Shown here: one piece after another, positions 26,943 through 35,366 of the stretch
Numbering within the stretch: the first letter of the stretch is position 1
Layout: every line of letters begins with the position of its first letter
From: Fuscovulum sp.
Lineage (GTDB): Bacteria; Pseudomonadota; Alphaproteobacteria; Rhodobacterales; Rhodobacteraceae
DNA length: 64,000 nt
Assembly (NCBI GenBank): GCA_035192965.1
Contig: CP136571.1
Coordinates: 3,180,501-3,244,500, forward strand
Direction: 5' to 3'
The notes under the pieces: model-generated
Told to the model about the DNA's origin: nothing
The model's input: the letters and a program-made list of their open reading frames with translations, nothing else
The model's database searches: none
Made by a program: the position numbers and the translations under genes

Positions 26943-26954
26943 AAAACTGTTTCA
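26943..26954 (-). promoter_or_regulatory. Candidate copy of the methylated-amine cluster element (tdm)
   Basis: On the minus strand this reads TGAAACAGTTTT and lies about 34 nt upstream of the tdm start. It matches 9 of 12 positions of the GGAAACAAATTT sequence found upstream of amtB and the APC permease gene. It could be a shared regulator site, or chance similarity in AT-rich promoter DNA. Confidence 0.35.
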
Positions 26955-27031
26955 CAAAAAGAATATCGACAGCGGTCAAATCGGGCAAGCACCATCACGG
27001 AGCATCTTATGCAATCCAACGGGAACAGGCC

Positions 27032-27874
27032 ATGATCTCGCTCTCGCTCGGGCTTCTGGCCGCGCTGTTCTGGGGCTTGCACGATTTCACCGTGCGCCGC
27101 ATCGGCGGTCGGGCCGATGTGGCGGTCATGGTCGCCGTGGTCACGGCCTTTGGCTTGATACCACTGTTGCCCGTCGCACTCTGGACCGGCGGATGGGATG
27201 CAATCGGCCCTGAACAAGCCGCCCTTGCCTGTGCCGCCGGAGTAACGGCAGTGGTGGCCAATTTGGGCCTTTACCGCGCCTTCACCATCGGCCCGGTCAG
27301 TCTTGTCGCCCCGATCTGCGGGGCCTATCCGGTGCTGTCGGTCCTGTTCGCCATCGCCCGCGGACAGGACAGCGGCCCGCTTGTTTGGCTGGCAGTGCTG
27401 GCCGTCGTTCTGGGCGTCTCCACCGTCGCGCGCGGCGAAGGCGGCACATCCTCAGGCAGCCGCCTTGCCGCCGCCGCATGGGCTTCGCTGGCCTGTGTCA
27501 GCTTCGCCCTGACCTTCGGCCTTGCGCAATGGTCCGCGGAAACGGGCGCGCATCTGCCTGCCGCCGCCATCACGAGGATCACTTCGCTGGGCATCGCGCT
27601 GATCTGGCTCGCTCAGCGCCGCCCCGGGTTTGGCGGAATAGCTGGCATCTGGCCGGCGCTGTTCCTGATGGGCTGCCTTGATGTCGGCGCCCTGACCGCT
27701 GTCACTCTGGCGGGCGGGCTGCCCAATGCCGAGTTTGCAGCCGTCGCCTCGTCCATCTTCGGGATCGTCACCATTCTGCTGGCGTGGAGATTCCTAAATG
27801 AACCGATGCGCCCTTCCCAATGGGCAGGCGTTGCTCTGGTCTTTGCCGGGATTGCCACGTTGGGGTTGGCATGA
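27032..27874 (+). CDS. EamA-family (DMT superfamily) permease
   Basis: A 280-residue inner-membrane transporter with ten predicted helices in two EamA repeats, each of five helices. Landmarks are LLAALFWGLHDFTVRRIGG at the start, GLYRAFTIGPVSLVAPICGAYPVLSVLF closing repeat one, and FLNEPMRPSQWAGVALVFAGIATLGLA closing repeat two. The substrate is unknown; members export or import amino acids and other metabolites. It is divergent from tdm and convergent with the AraC-type regulator gene, whose stop codon starts on the very next base. Its position inside the methylated-amine cluster suggests export or import of a related metabolite, but this is only inferred. Confidence 0.88.
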   Translation: MISLSLGLLAALFWGLHDFTVRRIGGRADVAVMVAVVTAFGLIPLLPVALWTGGWDAIGPEQAALACAAGVTAVVANLGLYRAFTIGPVSLVAPICGAYPVLSVLFAIARGQDSGPLVWLAVLAVVLGVSTVARGEGGTSSGSRLAAAAWASLACVSFALTFGLAQWSAETGAHLPAAAITRITSLGIALIWLAQRRPGFGGIAGIWPALFLMGCLDVGALTAVTLAGGLPNAEFAAVASSIFGIVTILLAWRFLNEPMRPSQWAGVALVFAGIATLGLA

Positions 27875-28882
27875 TCATTCCGACGGAGGCAAAGCCCCCG
27901 TCAACCCACGCAATCCCACCAACCGCCGCCGCTCATCCGCAGGGTTCACGCCGAACGCCTCGGCATAATGCCGCGTCATCGGGGTGGAACTTGCATAACC
28001 CACCGACAGCGCAATCTCAGTGATCGACTGGGTGGAATAGAGCACCTTCTGCCGTGCCTTTTTCAACCGCATCAGACGATAGTATTTCAACGGGCTTTGC
28101 CCTGTCGCCTGCTTGAAGCTGCGTTCAAGATGGCGCTCAGATATCCCAAGAGATTCAGCGACATCCCCAATCTGCACAGGGTCTTCAATATGATCCGAAA
28201 ACACACGGATCGCCTGCCGGATCGCATCAGGCAACATGTCATCCGTGCCACCCTGCTTTTGCACCGGCACCTTCTGTACCACATCCTCGGTCCGCACGAA
28301 CGGATGCTGAAACCAGCAGGCCACCTCTGTCATCGTGTCGCGCCCAAGTTTGTCTTCGATCATCCGCAGCATCATGTCGAACACCGCCCCGGCGCCGCTG
28401 GCCGTATGGCGGCGGCGGTCGCGGATGATCACGGACTGGCTGGCCGCCATTTCAGGAAACTCGGACTTGAATGCCGCATCATAACACCAATGCACCGAAC
28501 AGACATGACCGCCCATCACACCCGACCGCACCAGCGGGAAGATGCCCCCTGAAAACCCACCCAACACAACCCCGCAGCGTTCCATCCAGCGCACCTGTGC
28601 ATTGGACCGCTTCGGATGGACAAACTGTGATTGCGGCATCGACAGGAAGAACAGGTAATCCATCCCCTGCGCCTCAGTCAGAGTCACGTCGGGATCAAAC
28701 CGCACCTCGGCGCTGGACCGGATCGGAGTGGCCTCTTCTCCGATCAGCGTCCAGGCAAATTCCTTGCGCCCGACAATCTCATTCGCCGCCCGCAGCGGTT
28801 CGATGGCCGATGTCAGGCAGGCCATCGGAAAGCCGGGGAACAGCAGAAACCCAAGCGTCGTCGGCCCCGCAAGATCAGACAT
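27875..28882 (-). CDS. GlxA-family AraC-type transcriptional regulator
   Basis: A 335-residue regulator with an N-terminal DJ-1/PfpI-like (class I glutamine amidotransferase-like) domain (residues about 8-190) and a C-terminal AraC double helix-turn-helix (about 225-320). DNA-binding landmarks are PVQIGDVAESLGISERHLERSFKQATGQSPLKYYRLMRL and ITEIALSVGYASSTPMTRHYAEAFGVNP. This architecture is that of GbdR/CdhR-type regulators, which sense quaternary amines and their breakdown products in Pseudomonas. It is the last gene of the dmm operon, 14 nt after the DUF3445 gene. It is the best candidate regulator of the cluster and of the shared upstream element. Confidence 0.9.
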   Translation of the reverse strand: MSDLAGPTTLGFLLFPGFPMACLTSAIEPLRAANEIVGRKEFAWTLIGEEATPIRSSAEVRFDPDVTLTEAQGMDYLFFLSMPQSQFVHPKRSNAQVRWMERCGVVLGGFSGGIFPLVRSGVMGGHVCSVHWCYDAAFKSEFPEMAASQSVIIRDRRRHTASGAGAVFDMMLRMIEDKLGRDTMTEVACWFQHPFVRTEDVVQKVPVQKQGGTDDMLPDAIRQAIRVFSDHIEDPVQIGDVAESLGISERHLERSFKQATGQSPLKYYRLMRLKKARQKVLYSTQSITEIALSVGYASSTPMTRHYAEAFGVNPADERRRLVGLRGLTGALPPSE

Positions 28883-28896
28883 CACCCCGCGCTCCG

Positions 28897-29940
28897 TCAG
28901 TCTTCCGGCCACCAGCCCGGCGAGGTTGGGGCGCCATCATCGAACTGGGAAAGAAAGGCCACCATCGTCTCGCGGTTGCGCAAAAAGCCCTTATAGGCGG
29001 CCAGATCAGGGTGAATGTCGCGCACCACCCGGTGCAGGCGTCGCGCCCATTTCGGCTGCGTGACCAATTCGTCGAACTTGATCAGATAGCAGCGGATCGG
29101 AAAGGCGATGGCATTGGATCGGGGCAGCCGCCACAGCGTCTGCAACTCCACCCGCAGATGCATGCGCTGGCCAACGTTTTCAGGCGTGATCTCGGCCCGC
29201 GTCGGTCCCCATTTGGGGTAGTTCTCGGGGCTGGTGTCTAGCAGCGGGTCCACCGTCATCGTCCAGTTGAACCGCCGCACCGGTGCGCCGTGCTGCAATT
29301 TCAGCAGGAATTTCAGCGCCCGGTCAAACACGCCCTTTTCATGCGCCAAGGGAACCGGCGCGTGCCATTCGTGGAACCCCATCCCGATGTCGAAATCCAG
29401 CGACCAATCCGCCTGCGTGGTCACCATCCCGGCTTCGATCCACAGGTTTTCGTCGCGTTGGTCCTGCAGCGTGAAATCCCCCTGCGTCTGACGGGTGATA
29501 TATTCCATCGGGCCGTAAGGCAGGGTCGAGGAGTCAAGGAAGGTGAACTTCTGCTCAATCTGCATCGGCTTGTTGATCCAATGCCACTTGTTGCCCTGCC
29601 GATGCAGCTCGAACCAGTCGGGGTAATCCCGCGCCTTGCTCTCCATGATCAGCTCCAGCAGATCCCAGCCCGCCATTTCCATATGCGGCAGGGATTGGCA
29701 GCGCAGCGGATCTTCCTTCAGCACCAGATCGCGGTCGCGCATCTCGGCCAGATAATGTTCATCCACATCAAAGGCATGTTCAAACACCGATCCGGGGCGG
29801 CCGGGCACGTGCGGCTCCATGTTGACCGAATACATGTAATCGTCGCGGTCAAAGGGGAACGGGAAGCGCGCAATCGCGCGGGGCGAGTTGCGGAAGGTGA
29901 AATCGTTGCGGAACGTCTCGGTGTTGAACTCGAAACCCAT
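28897..29940 (-). CDS. Dimethylamine monooxygenase, heme-binding subunit (DUF3445)
   Basis: A 347-residue protein of the DUF3445 family, the alpha subunit of heme-dependent oxidative N-demethylase, which converts dimethylamine to methylamine and formaldehyde. In the family a PAS-like fold holds the heme. Visible landmarks are MGFEFNTETFRNDFTFRNSP, MYSVNMEPHVPG, PLRCQSLPHMEMAGWDLLELIM and LRVELQTLWRLPRSNAIAFPIRCYL near the C-terminus. The start at 29940 has GGAGAG 6 nt upstream. It follows the reductase gene by 11 nt. It belongs to the dmmDABC set; subunit letters are used differently in different sources, so none is assigned here. Confidence 0.9.
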   Translation of the reverse strand: MGFEFNTETFRNDFTFRNSPRAIARFPFPFDRDDYMYSVNMEPHVPGRPGSVFEHAFDVDEHYLAEMRDRDLVLKEDPLRCQSLPHMEMAGWDLLELIMESKARDYPDWFELHRQGNKWHWINKPMQIEQKFTFLDSSTLPYGPMEYITRQTQGDFTLQDQRDENLWIEAGMVTTQADWSLDFDIGMGFHEWHAPVPLAHEKGVFDRALKFLLKLQHGAPVRRFNWTMTVDPLLDTSPENYPKWGPTRAEITPENVGQRMHLRVELQTLWRLPRSNAIAFPIRCYLIKFDELVTQPKWARRLHRVVRDIHPDLAAYKGFLRNRETMVAFLSQFDDGAPTSPGWWPED

Positions 29941-29951
29941 CGGCTCTCTCC

Positions 29952-30917
29952 TTACCGGTCCAGGACGAGGGACCTGCCCTCGAACCGCGACACACATGGC
30001 ATGATCTTGGTCTGTCCGGCCTTTTCGTCATCCGACAGCCAGTGGTCGTGGTGGTGAATATGGCCGTCGCAACGGACAACCGCCGTCTCGCATTGCCCGC
30101 AGGCCCCGCCACGGCAAAGATAGGGCGCGTCAACCCCGGCTGCCTCAATCGCTTCAAGGATCGACTGCGCAGCCCCCACCTTCACTGTCTTGCCAGAGGC
30201 GGCCAGTTCTACCTCGAATGGCTGGCCCACGGGCGGAGCAAGGAACTCCTCGGAATGCACCGTGTTCTTTGGCCAGCCCATAGCCGCGGCGGTGGACTTC
30301 ACCCAGTCAATCATCCCCTTTGGCCCGCAGACATACAGATGCGTGCCCAGAGGTTGGGTGGATAGCAGGGTTTTCAGATCAATCGCCTCGCCTTTTTCAT
30401 CCACATAGATGTGAACGCGGTCGGCATAGGCAGCGCGCAGCCGGTCAACATAGGCCCCCAGCGCCAGCGACCGTACCGCATAATGCAACTCAAACCGCTG
30501 CCCCATCGGGGCCAATTGCGCCATCAGCGACATGAACGGGGTGATCCCGATGCCCCCTGCAAGGAACAGATGCTTTTTCGCCCGCGCGTCCGCTGGAAAC
30601 AGGTTGACCGGATAGCTGATCTGCATCTGCATGCCCGCAACCACATGGCGGTGCATGTAAAGCGAACCGCCCCGCCCCGCATCATCGCGCCGGACCGAGA
30701 TTTCATAGCCCGAAGCATCGCCCGGATCGGACATCAGCGAATAGGGATTCATCCGCCGCGTTCCGTGATCGTCCATGTCGATCACCACATGCGCGCCGCC
30801 CGAAAAGGTGGGCATCGGCCCACCATCCGTGCGCACGAACCGAAACCGCGTGATCAACTCGTTGATCTGCACCACCTCGGCCACGGTGACATCAATTCTG
30901 GGTGCACCGACGCTCAT
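29952..30917 (-). CDS. Dimethylamine monooxygenase reductase subunit (FMN / 2Fe-2S)
   Basis: A 321-residue oxidoreductase of the phthalate dioxygenase reductase/VanB type that passes electrons from NAD(P)H to the heme subunit. Domains in order are a flavin-binding barrel (residues about 10-110, with NPYSLMSDPG), a nucleotide-binding domain (FLAGGIGITPFMSLMAQL and LYVCGPKGMIDWVK) and a C-terminal plant-type 2Fe-2S domain with CRGGACGQCETAVVRCDG as three ligands and a further Cys in KIMPCVSRFEG. Its start overlaps the dmmA stop by ATGA. It is part of the dmm operon. Confidence 0.92.
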   Translation of the reverse strand: MSVGAPRIDVTVAEVVQINELITRFRFVRTDGGPMPTFSGGAHVVIDMDDHGTRRMNPYSLMSDPGDASGYEISVRRDDAGRGGSLYMHRHVVAGMQMQISYPVNLFPADARAKKHLFLAGGIGITPFMSLMAQLAPMGQRFELHYAVRSLALGAYVDRLRAAYADRVHIYVDEKGEAIDLKTLLSTQPLGTHLYVCGPKGMIDWVKSTAAAMGWPKNTVHSEEFLAPPVGQPFEVELAASGKTVKVGAAQSILEAIEAAGVDAPYLCRGGACGQCETAVVRCDGHIHHHDHWLSDDEKAGQTKIMPCVSRFEGRSLVLDR

Positions 30918-31534
30918 TTGAAACGCTCCACGGCCGGGGGCACAGTGCCCGGATCTTCTGCGTCAATGTTCACCCCCTGAAATGCGGCAAGGCGACGGGA
31001 ATAGTGATCGCGCACGAACAGGTTCAGCCCGCAATGCGAACAGGTGTAAGGATCGGTCGTCACATTCTCTGTGATGCCCTTGCAATGCACGCATTGCACC
31101 CGGCGCGACAGCGACCCGCGATGTTCGGTCTGCACCGCATCATGCGGCAACCCCGCCTCCATCACATCGCGCTGCGCCAGCCCGATCAGCGTTTCCGTGC
31201 CCGCCAGATAGACTTGCAAGCCCATATGCGCATCCGCCAGCACCTTGCGCAGCCGTGACTCGGCGGCCCAGAAGCTGGGGCTGCGATGGCATTGGGCTGC
31301 GCCCAACGCTTCCAGCCTGCCGAACAGATCGGTGCCGGTCGGGCCGGGCACATAGATGATATGCGTCTTTGCCAACATCGCGGCGGCATCCGCCCCAGCC
31401 TTGGCAAACAGGTCACAGACAGCCTCGGCCCCTTCGCCATCGGCCACGCACAAATGCGCCGTTCCCGGACGCGGCTGCAACTCGCCATAAACCGGGCGGC
31501 TGCGGATCGATTTTTCGAATACGGTCTTGCTCAT
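30914..31534 (-). CDS. dmmA: Dimethylamine monooxygenase subunit DmmA-like protein
   Basis: A 206-residue protein with the two DmmA-like parts: an N-terminal ferredoxin-reductase-like nucleotide-binding region (THIIYVPGPTGTDLFGRLEALG) and a C-terminal zinc-ribbon-like region with VQCVHCKG and YTCSHCGLNLFVRDHYSRR. It is a subunit of the dimethylamine-demethylating enzyme. ATG at 31534 is chosen (MSKTVFEKSIRSRPVYG); the longer frame has no conserved sequence. It follows the GcvT-like gene by about 80 nt and is translationally coupled to the reductase gene. Confidence 0.88.
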   Translation of the reverse strand: MSKTVFEKSIRSRPVYGELQPRPGTAHLCVADGEGAEAVCDLFAKAGADAAAMLAKTHIIYVPGPTGTDLFGRLEALGAAQCHRSPSFWAAESRLRKVLADAHMGLQVYLAGTETLIGLAQRDVMEAGLPHDAVQTEHRGSLSRRVQCVHCKGITENVTTDPYTCSHCGLNLFVRDHYSRRLAAFQGVNIDAEDPGTVPPAVERFK

Positions 31535-31615
31535 TGCCCTGTCAGTCCCGGCTTTATCCCCGGCTGTGGAAAGGGCGCGCGACATCTCTGCCGTGCGCCC
31601 TGTCAGTTTGTCTTA

Positions 31616-32749
31616 TTACTTCACAGTCCGCCGCTTCTTTTCCGGGTCGTAGAAGGGCATCGAATGGGTCACTGCGGCAATCTCGCCATGGGTAGCGCAG
31701 TTCACCACCAGCTTGGTGCCATTGTTGGCGCAATCCACAGGCAGGCGGGCGATGGCGATGTTGTGCTTGTTCAGCGGCGAATACATCGCCTGCGTCACCA
31801 GCCCCACCTTCTTTCCATCCCGGAACACCGGCGCGCCGTTGCCCGGCACATTGGTGCCATCAAGCTTCAGGCCCCAGATCTTGAACCGTTCCTTGCCCTT
31901 CAGCCGATAGTGCTCTTCCGCACCACGGAAACCCACCTTCCCGGGGGATACTGTGAAATCGAGGCCAAGCTCCCACAGCGTATCGCCGGGGCCCTCATCC
32001 TCGAACGGGTACATCTCGGAATTGTCGAAGGGGAAAAACAGCAGATAGCTTTCCGTCCGCAGCATATCCAGTGTGGTGAACCGGCAGGGGATGATCCCCA
32101 TCCCCTTGCCTTCATCCAGAATGCGATCCCAGATCATCGGTGCATCCTGCCCGCGCACGAACAGCTCATACCCCCGCTCGCCCGTGTATCCCGTCCGCGA
32201 AATCATCGCGGGCTTGCCGAACAGGCTCGTTTGCATATGCGCGAAATAGGGCAGCTGCCGGATGCCCGGGACGTGCTTTTCCAGATAATCCACCGCCAGC
32301 GGCCCCTGAAGCGACAGGTCATGCGTGTTGTCGTCAAACCGGACGGAAACGTCACGCCCCGTTGCGGCCATTGTCAGCTGCTCATGCGCCTGCCCCGACC
32401 CGTGCACCACCATGAAGGCATTGGGCGCAAGGCGATAGATCACGCAATCGTCGATGAACTTGCCCTGATCGTTCAGCATGGTCGCATAGACCGACCGGCC
32501 CGGCATCAGCTTTTCCATGTTACGTGTCGTCGCACGCTCCACCACATGGCTGGCTGCGGGGCCGGTGATATGCACCTTCTTCAGCCCCGACACATCCATC
32601 AGCCCGGCTTTGGTGCGAATGGCCATGTATTCGGCATCCGGATCACTGTCATAGGACCAGGCCGTTCCCATCCCGCTCCAGTCCTCGAGATTCGAGCCGA
32701 GCGCGCGGTGCCGGTCACCCAGCGTTGAAAAGCGCCAAGAGTTCGTCAT
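31616..32749 (-). CDS. GcvT-like tetrahydrofolate-dependent aminomethyltransferase
   Basis: A 377-residue GcvT family protein. Landmarks are GTAWSYDSDPDAEYMAIRTKAGLMDVSGLKKVHITGP, the tetrahydrofolate-region ISRTGYTGERGYELFVRG, the MLRTESYLLFFPFD segment and a C-terminal barrel with KIWGLKLDG. As first gene of the dmm operon it probably transfers the formaldehyde-level carbon released from dimethylamine to tetrahydrofolate. It could correspond to the fourth gene of the dmmDABC set. The protein is similar in outline to the C-terminal half of Tdm, so the cluster has two GcvT units. Confidence 0.9.
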   Translation of the reverse strand: MTNSWRFSTLGDRHRALGSNLEDWSGMGTAWSYDSDPDAEYMAIRTKAGLMDVSGLKKVHITGPAASHVVERATTRNMEKLMPGRSVYATMLNDQGKFIDDCVIYRLAPNAFMVVHGSGQAHEQLTMAATGRDVSVRFDDNTHDLSLQGPLAVDYLEKHVPGIRQLPYFAHMQTSLFGKPAMISRTGYTGERGYELFVRGQDAPMIWDRILDEGKGMGIIPCRFTTLDMLRTESYLLFFPFDNSEMYPFEDEGPGDTLWELGLDFTVSPGKVGFRGAEEHYRLKGKERFKIWGLKLDGTNVPGNGAPVFRDGKKVGLVTQAMYSPLNKHNIAIARLPVDCANNGTKLVVNCATHGEIAAVTHSMPFYDPEKKRRTVK

Positions 32750-32974
32750 TCCTGTCCCTCCCGTTGGACATTATCTTTCCTCTACCTTCCAACCATCCCC
32801 CCTTGAAATCAACCTTCATGTGCAAAAAGTTTTCCTCTCAGGGAAACTTTGCTGCAGGTTGCCGCCCATCCCCAGGATTCAGGCAAGGGGCGCCTCTTGG
32901 CCGCCCGGTGATTGGGCAGATCTGCCCGCGCCCGACTGACAGATGGAAAAATCCGATTCTCTGACGCCAAAGCA
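32750..32974 (-). promoter_or_regulatory. Upstream region of the dmm operon, with an inverted repeat
   Basis: No gene is present. AAAGTTTTCC (32826-32835) and GGGAAACTTT (32841-32850) form a nearly perfect inverted repeat, 9 of 10 positions, around TCTCA. It lies about 77-101 nt before the GcvT-like start. The GGAAAC core matches the element upstream of amtB, tmm and tdm, here in inverted form. A GGGAGGGACAGGA ribosome-binding region precedes the start. Confidence 0.45.
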
Positions 32975-33000
32975 AAAGGGCGGCCACAAGGCCGCCCTTT
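32975..33000 (-). terminator. Rho-independent terminator of the APC permease gene
   Basis: An 11-bp perfect stem (AAAGGGCGGCC at 32975-32985 with GGCCGCCCTTT at 32990-33000) has a 4-nt loop. On the minus strand it is followed by TTTTGCTTTGG. It lies 24 nt after the permease stop, so the dmm genes need their own promoter. Confidence 0.9.
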
Positions 33001-33024
33001 CCATTTCGTTCCTTGCCGCAGCCG

Positions 33025-34791
33025 TCAGCCGGGCAAAACAAAGAACCAGTTCGACCACAGCACCACCGCCGCCCCGGCGATCAGCGCCATGTAGGGCCAG
33101 ATCCCGGCGCGACGCGGCCCAAGATCGCCGTGATCGCTCAGACCCAGATCTTCCATCGCCTCTTTCGGGAAATGCCCTTTGTCGACGATGTAATGCCGCC
33201 AGTAGAAGACCGGCAGGATCAGCGCCGCAAAGATCAACCCGGCCCAGAGCGCGTTGGAATAGCCCCAAACCTTTGCCCCAGCGCCAAGGAAAAGCGCGTT
33301 CACGAAGGCCAGTACCGTGTTGATCCCGATCAGCACGGTCGGTGCTTTCCAGGGCCGCTCCATATGCGGCGAGTCGATGCGATGGATCCAGCCCGCGTTC
33401 AGGTTCAGGAAGTTGAACAGGATGTAGCCCACGTTCGAAATCGCCAGAACGTAGAAATATCCCCCCACGTCCGACGCCAGCGCCAACAGGATAAGGTTGA
33501 AGCCGTAATCCGTCCACATCGCCCCGGTCGGCGCGCCGTTCTTGTTCACCTTGCTCAGGTATTTCGGCAGCCACCCGTCGCGCGACCCTTGGTAGAGCGT
33601 GCGCGAAGACCCCGCCATCGCCGTCATGATGGCCAAAAACAGCGCCATGATCATCAGGATCACAAAGATCTGGATCACCAGATTGGACGAACCCAGAAAC
33701 CCGCCCAGAACCTCGGCGATACCGGTGCCATCCACAATCCCCGTGGCCAGCATCCCGGAATGGCCCAGCACCCCCTGGAACGAGAAGGGGATCAGAAAGA
33801 AGAACACGATGCACAGAAGTCCGGAATAGAAGATCGCGCGGAACGTATCGGTCTTTGGGTTCTTCAACTCGCGCGTATAGCAAACCGCCGTTTCGAACCC
33901 GTAGGTGGACCAGGCCGCGATGTACATGCCGCCCAGAAACAGCGTCCAGCCGCCGATATTCCATTCGCCGCTGACGCCCGAATAGGCCGCCGTTGGCGGC
34001 ACGATGTTGGTGACATTCATGCTGTCGATCTGCCCGGTCAGGATCGGCACGATCCCCACCAGAAACAGCGGCACCAGCACGATGATCGCCAGAATCTTTT
34101 GCGCCGACGCTGTCGAGGCAATCCCACGATGCTGGATCGCAAAGATGATCGACATCAGCACCGCGCCGATGAGGAAGGTCGAATTCAGATGCAGCGTGCC
34201 AAGTCCCGGAACGCTAACGGCATAGGCCTCCCACACCCGGAACGCCGGTGTCAGGGCCGCAACACCATCCGCCGAGGCAACAGCCGCGATCGCATCCGCG
34301 ACAGCCGTGCCTTCATTCGCCGCCATATAGTCGATCACGGACTGCGTTTCTGCAGTATACGCGGCCATGTTTGCCGCCACCCAGTCCACGACCGCCTGAC
34401 TTTCCGCCAACGGAATCGGGAACAGCGCGTTCAGGATGTATCCCGCCGCGATCACGCACCCCAACGACAGCACGGGTGACCATGCGAACCAGTTACACCA
34501 CACCGACAGCGGTGCGATCATCTTGGAATAACGCAGCCAAGCCGTCGCGCCATAGACGGAGGTACCGCCCGACTTGTTGCCGAACATCCCCGCCATTTCG
34601 GCATAGGTAAAGGATTGCAAAAAGCCCATGCACATGGACAGCATCCAGACGACAAAGGCCGCCTGTCCCGCCACGCCCGCGATACCGCCGATAGAAAAAA
34701 GTACCAGCGGCGGCACACCGGCCGCGACCCAGAACGCGCCCTTCCAGTCCAGCGCGCGGTGAAGCTCGCCGGAGTTTTCAGTTGAAGACAT
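33025..34791 (-). CDS. APC-family amino acid/amine permease
   Basis: A 588-residue inner-membrane permease of the amino acid-polyamine-organocation superfamily with about 12 helices. Family motifs are SIGGIAGVAGQAAFVVWML in helix 1, TYAEMAGMFGNKSGGTSVYGATAWLR and TYGFETAVCYTRELKNPKTDTFRAIF. It carries an uncommon insertion of roughly 60 mainly Ala-rich residues (about 135-195) between two early helices, probably an extracytoplasmic loop. The substrate is not known; within this cluster a methylated amine or an amine-derived amino acid is most likely. It has its own terminator and a long upstream region, so it is probably a separate transcription unit. Confidence 0.9.
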   Translation of the reverse strand: MSSTENSGELHRALDWKGAFWVAAGVPPLVLFSIGGIAGVAGQAAFVVWMLSMCMGFLQSFTYAEMAGMFGNKSGGTSVYGATAWLRYSKMIAPLSVWCNWFAWSPVLSLGCVIAAGYILNALFPIPLAESQAVVDWVAANMAAYTAETQSVIDYMAANEGTAVADAIAAVASADGVAALTPAFRVWEAYAVSVPGLGTLHLNSTFLIGAVLMSIIFAIQHRGIASTASAQKILAIIVLVPLFLVGIVPILTGQIDSMNVTNIVPPTAAYSGVSGEWNIGGWTLFLGGMYIAAWSTYGFETAVCYTRELKNPKTDTFRAIFYSGLLCIVFFFLIPFSFQGVLGHSGMLATGIVDGTGIAEVLGGFLGSSNLVIQIFVILMIMALFLAIMTAMAGSSRTLYQGSRDGWLPKYLSKVNKNGAPTGAMWTDYGFNLILLALASDVGGYFYVLAISNVGYILFNFLNLNAGWIHRIDSPHMERPWKAPTVLIGINTVLAFVNALFLGAGAKVWGYSNALWAGLIFAALILPVFYWRHYIVDKGHFPKEAMEDLGLSDHGDLGPRRAGIWPYMALIAGAAVVLWSNWFFVLPG

Positions 34792-35111
34792 CGAATTACT
34801 CCCTCGTTCCCTGTTGGTCCGGCTCCGGGGTGTTCAGCCACCCTCTGTGCCGGTGTTTTGACGGCCGTACCGATGCGGCAGTCTGCATCGGGGCAGCCTT
34901 TGCTGTGTCACGCCCGCCGATCAGCCCGGCGGTCGGATGGTCCTTTTCGCCCAATGGCCGCAGGCTGCGGCGCGTGGAACCGGCAATCCGCAGGCTCTGC
35001 GCCTGCGTCCCGCTGTCGCAGAAGTAAACACGGCCCATCCCACAAGGCGAGAAAAATTTCATTCAGACTAAAATTTGTTTCCCTCAACTACGCCTTGCGG
35101 TGGAAAACTGA
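34792..35111 (-). promoter_or_regulatory. Upstream region of the APC permease gene
   Basis: No convincing gene is present; an 88-codon minus-strand open frame here has no conserved features. On the plus strand AAATTTGTTTCC at 35071-35082 (minus strand GGAAACAAATTT) is identical to the 12-mer upstream of amtB. Closer to the gene are two GC-rich hairpins, with CGCAGGC/GCCTGCG-type and GCCGCA/TGCGGC-type arms near 34967-35015. They make a structured leader of about 280 nt likely. Confidence 0.45.
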
Positions 35112-35138
35112 AAAGGCCCGGGTTATGCCCGGGCCTTT
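35112..35138 (-). terminator. Rho-independent terminator of the amtB unit
   Basis: An 11-bp perfect stem (AAAGGCCCGGG at 35112-35122 with CCCGGGCCTTT at 35128-35138) has a 5-nt loop. On the minus strand it is followed by TTTTCAGTTTTCC. It lies 39 nt after the stop of the 54-aa gene, so amtB and the small gene end here together. Confidence 0.9.
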
Positions 35139-35177
35139 CCTGTCGGATACTCAGCGCTTCAGCAGAAGGTTCGCGCC

Positions 35178-35342
35178 TTACTTCACCTTCCCATAGGCTG
35201 CCTTTTCGTGGCGTGATCCTGCCACAAGCGCGACGACACACAGCACGATCGACGCGATCAGCCAGATCAGTTCGGTTCCGGCCCCTGCGTAATAGGCACC
35301 GTCAACTGCGCTCCAGTCCGTGATATTGGTTCCAATCAGCAT
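35178..35342 (-). CDS. 54-residue single-span membrane protein downstream of amtB
   Basis: A short open frame from ATG at 35342 to TAA at 35178. It begins MLIGTNITDWSAVDGAYYAG, continues with a hydrophobic helix (LIWLIASIVLCVVALVAG, about residues 25-42) and ends with the basic tail SRHEKAAYGKVK. The polar start and Lys/Arg-rich end predict an N-out, C-in single-span protein. AGGAAGGA precedes the start with good spacing. It lies 24 nt after the amtB stop and before the terminator, so it is almost certainly co-transcribed with amtB. I recognise no family. A role as an AmtB accessory or regulator is possible but unproven. Confidence 0.8.
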   Translation of the reverse strand: MLIGTNITDWSAVDGAYYAGAGTELIWLIASIVLCVVALVAGSRHEKAAYGKVK

Positions 35343-35366
35343 GATGATCCTTCCTTTTGCATCCGG

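Noticed and set aside
34796-35062. An 88-codon minus-strand open frame upstream of the APC permease gene
   Set aside because: It runs through GC hairpins of the likely leader, lacks a good start signal and has no conserved features.
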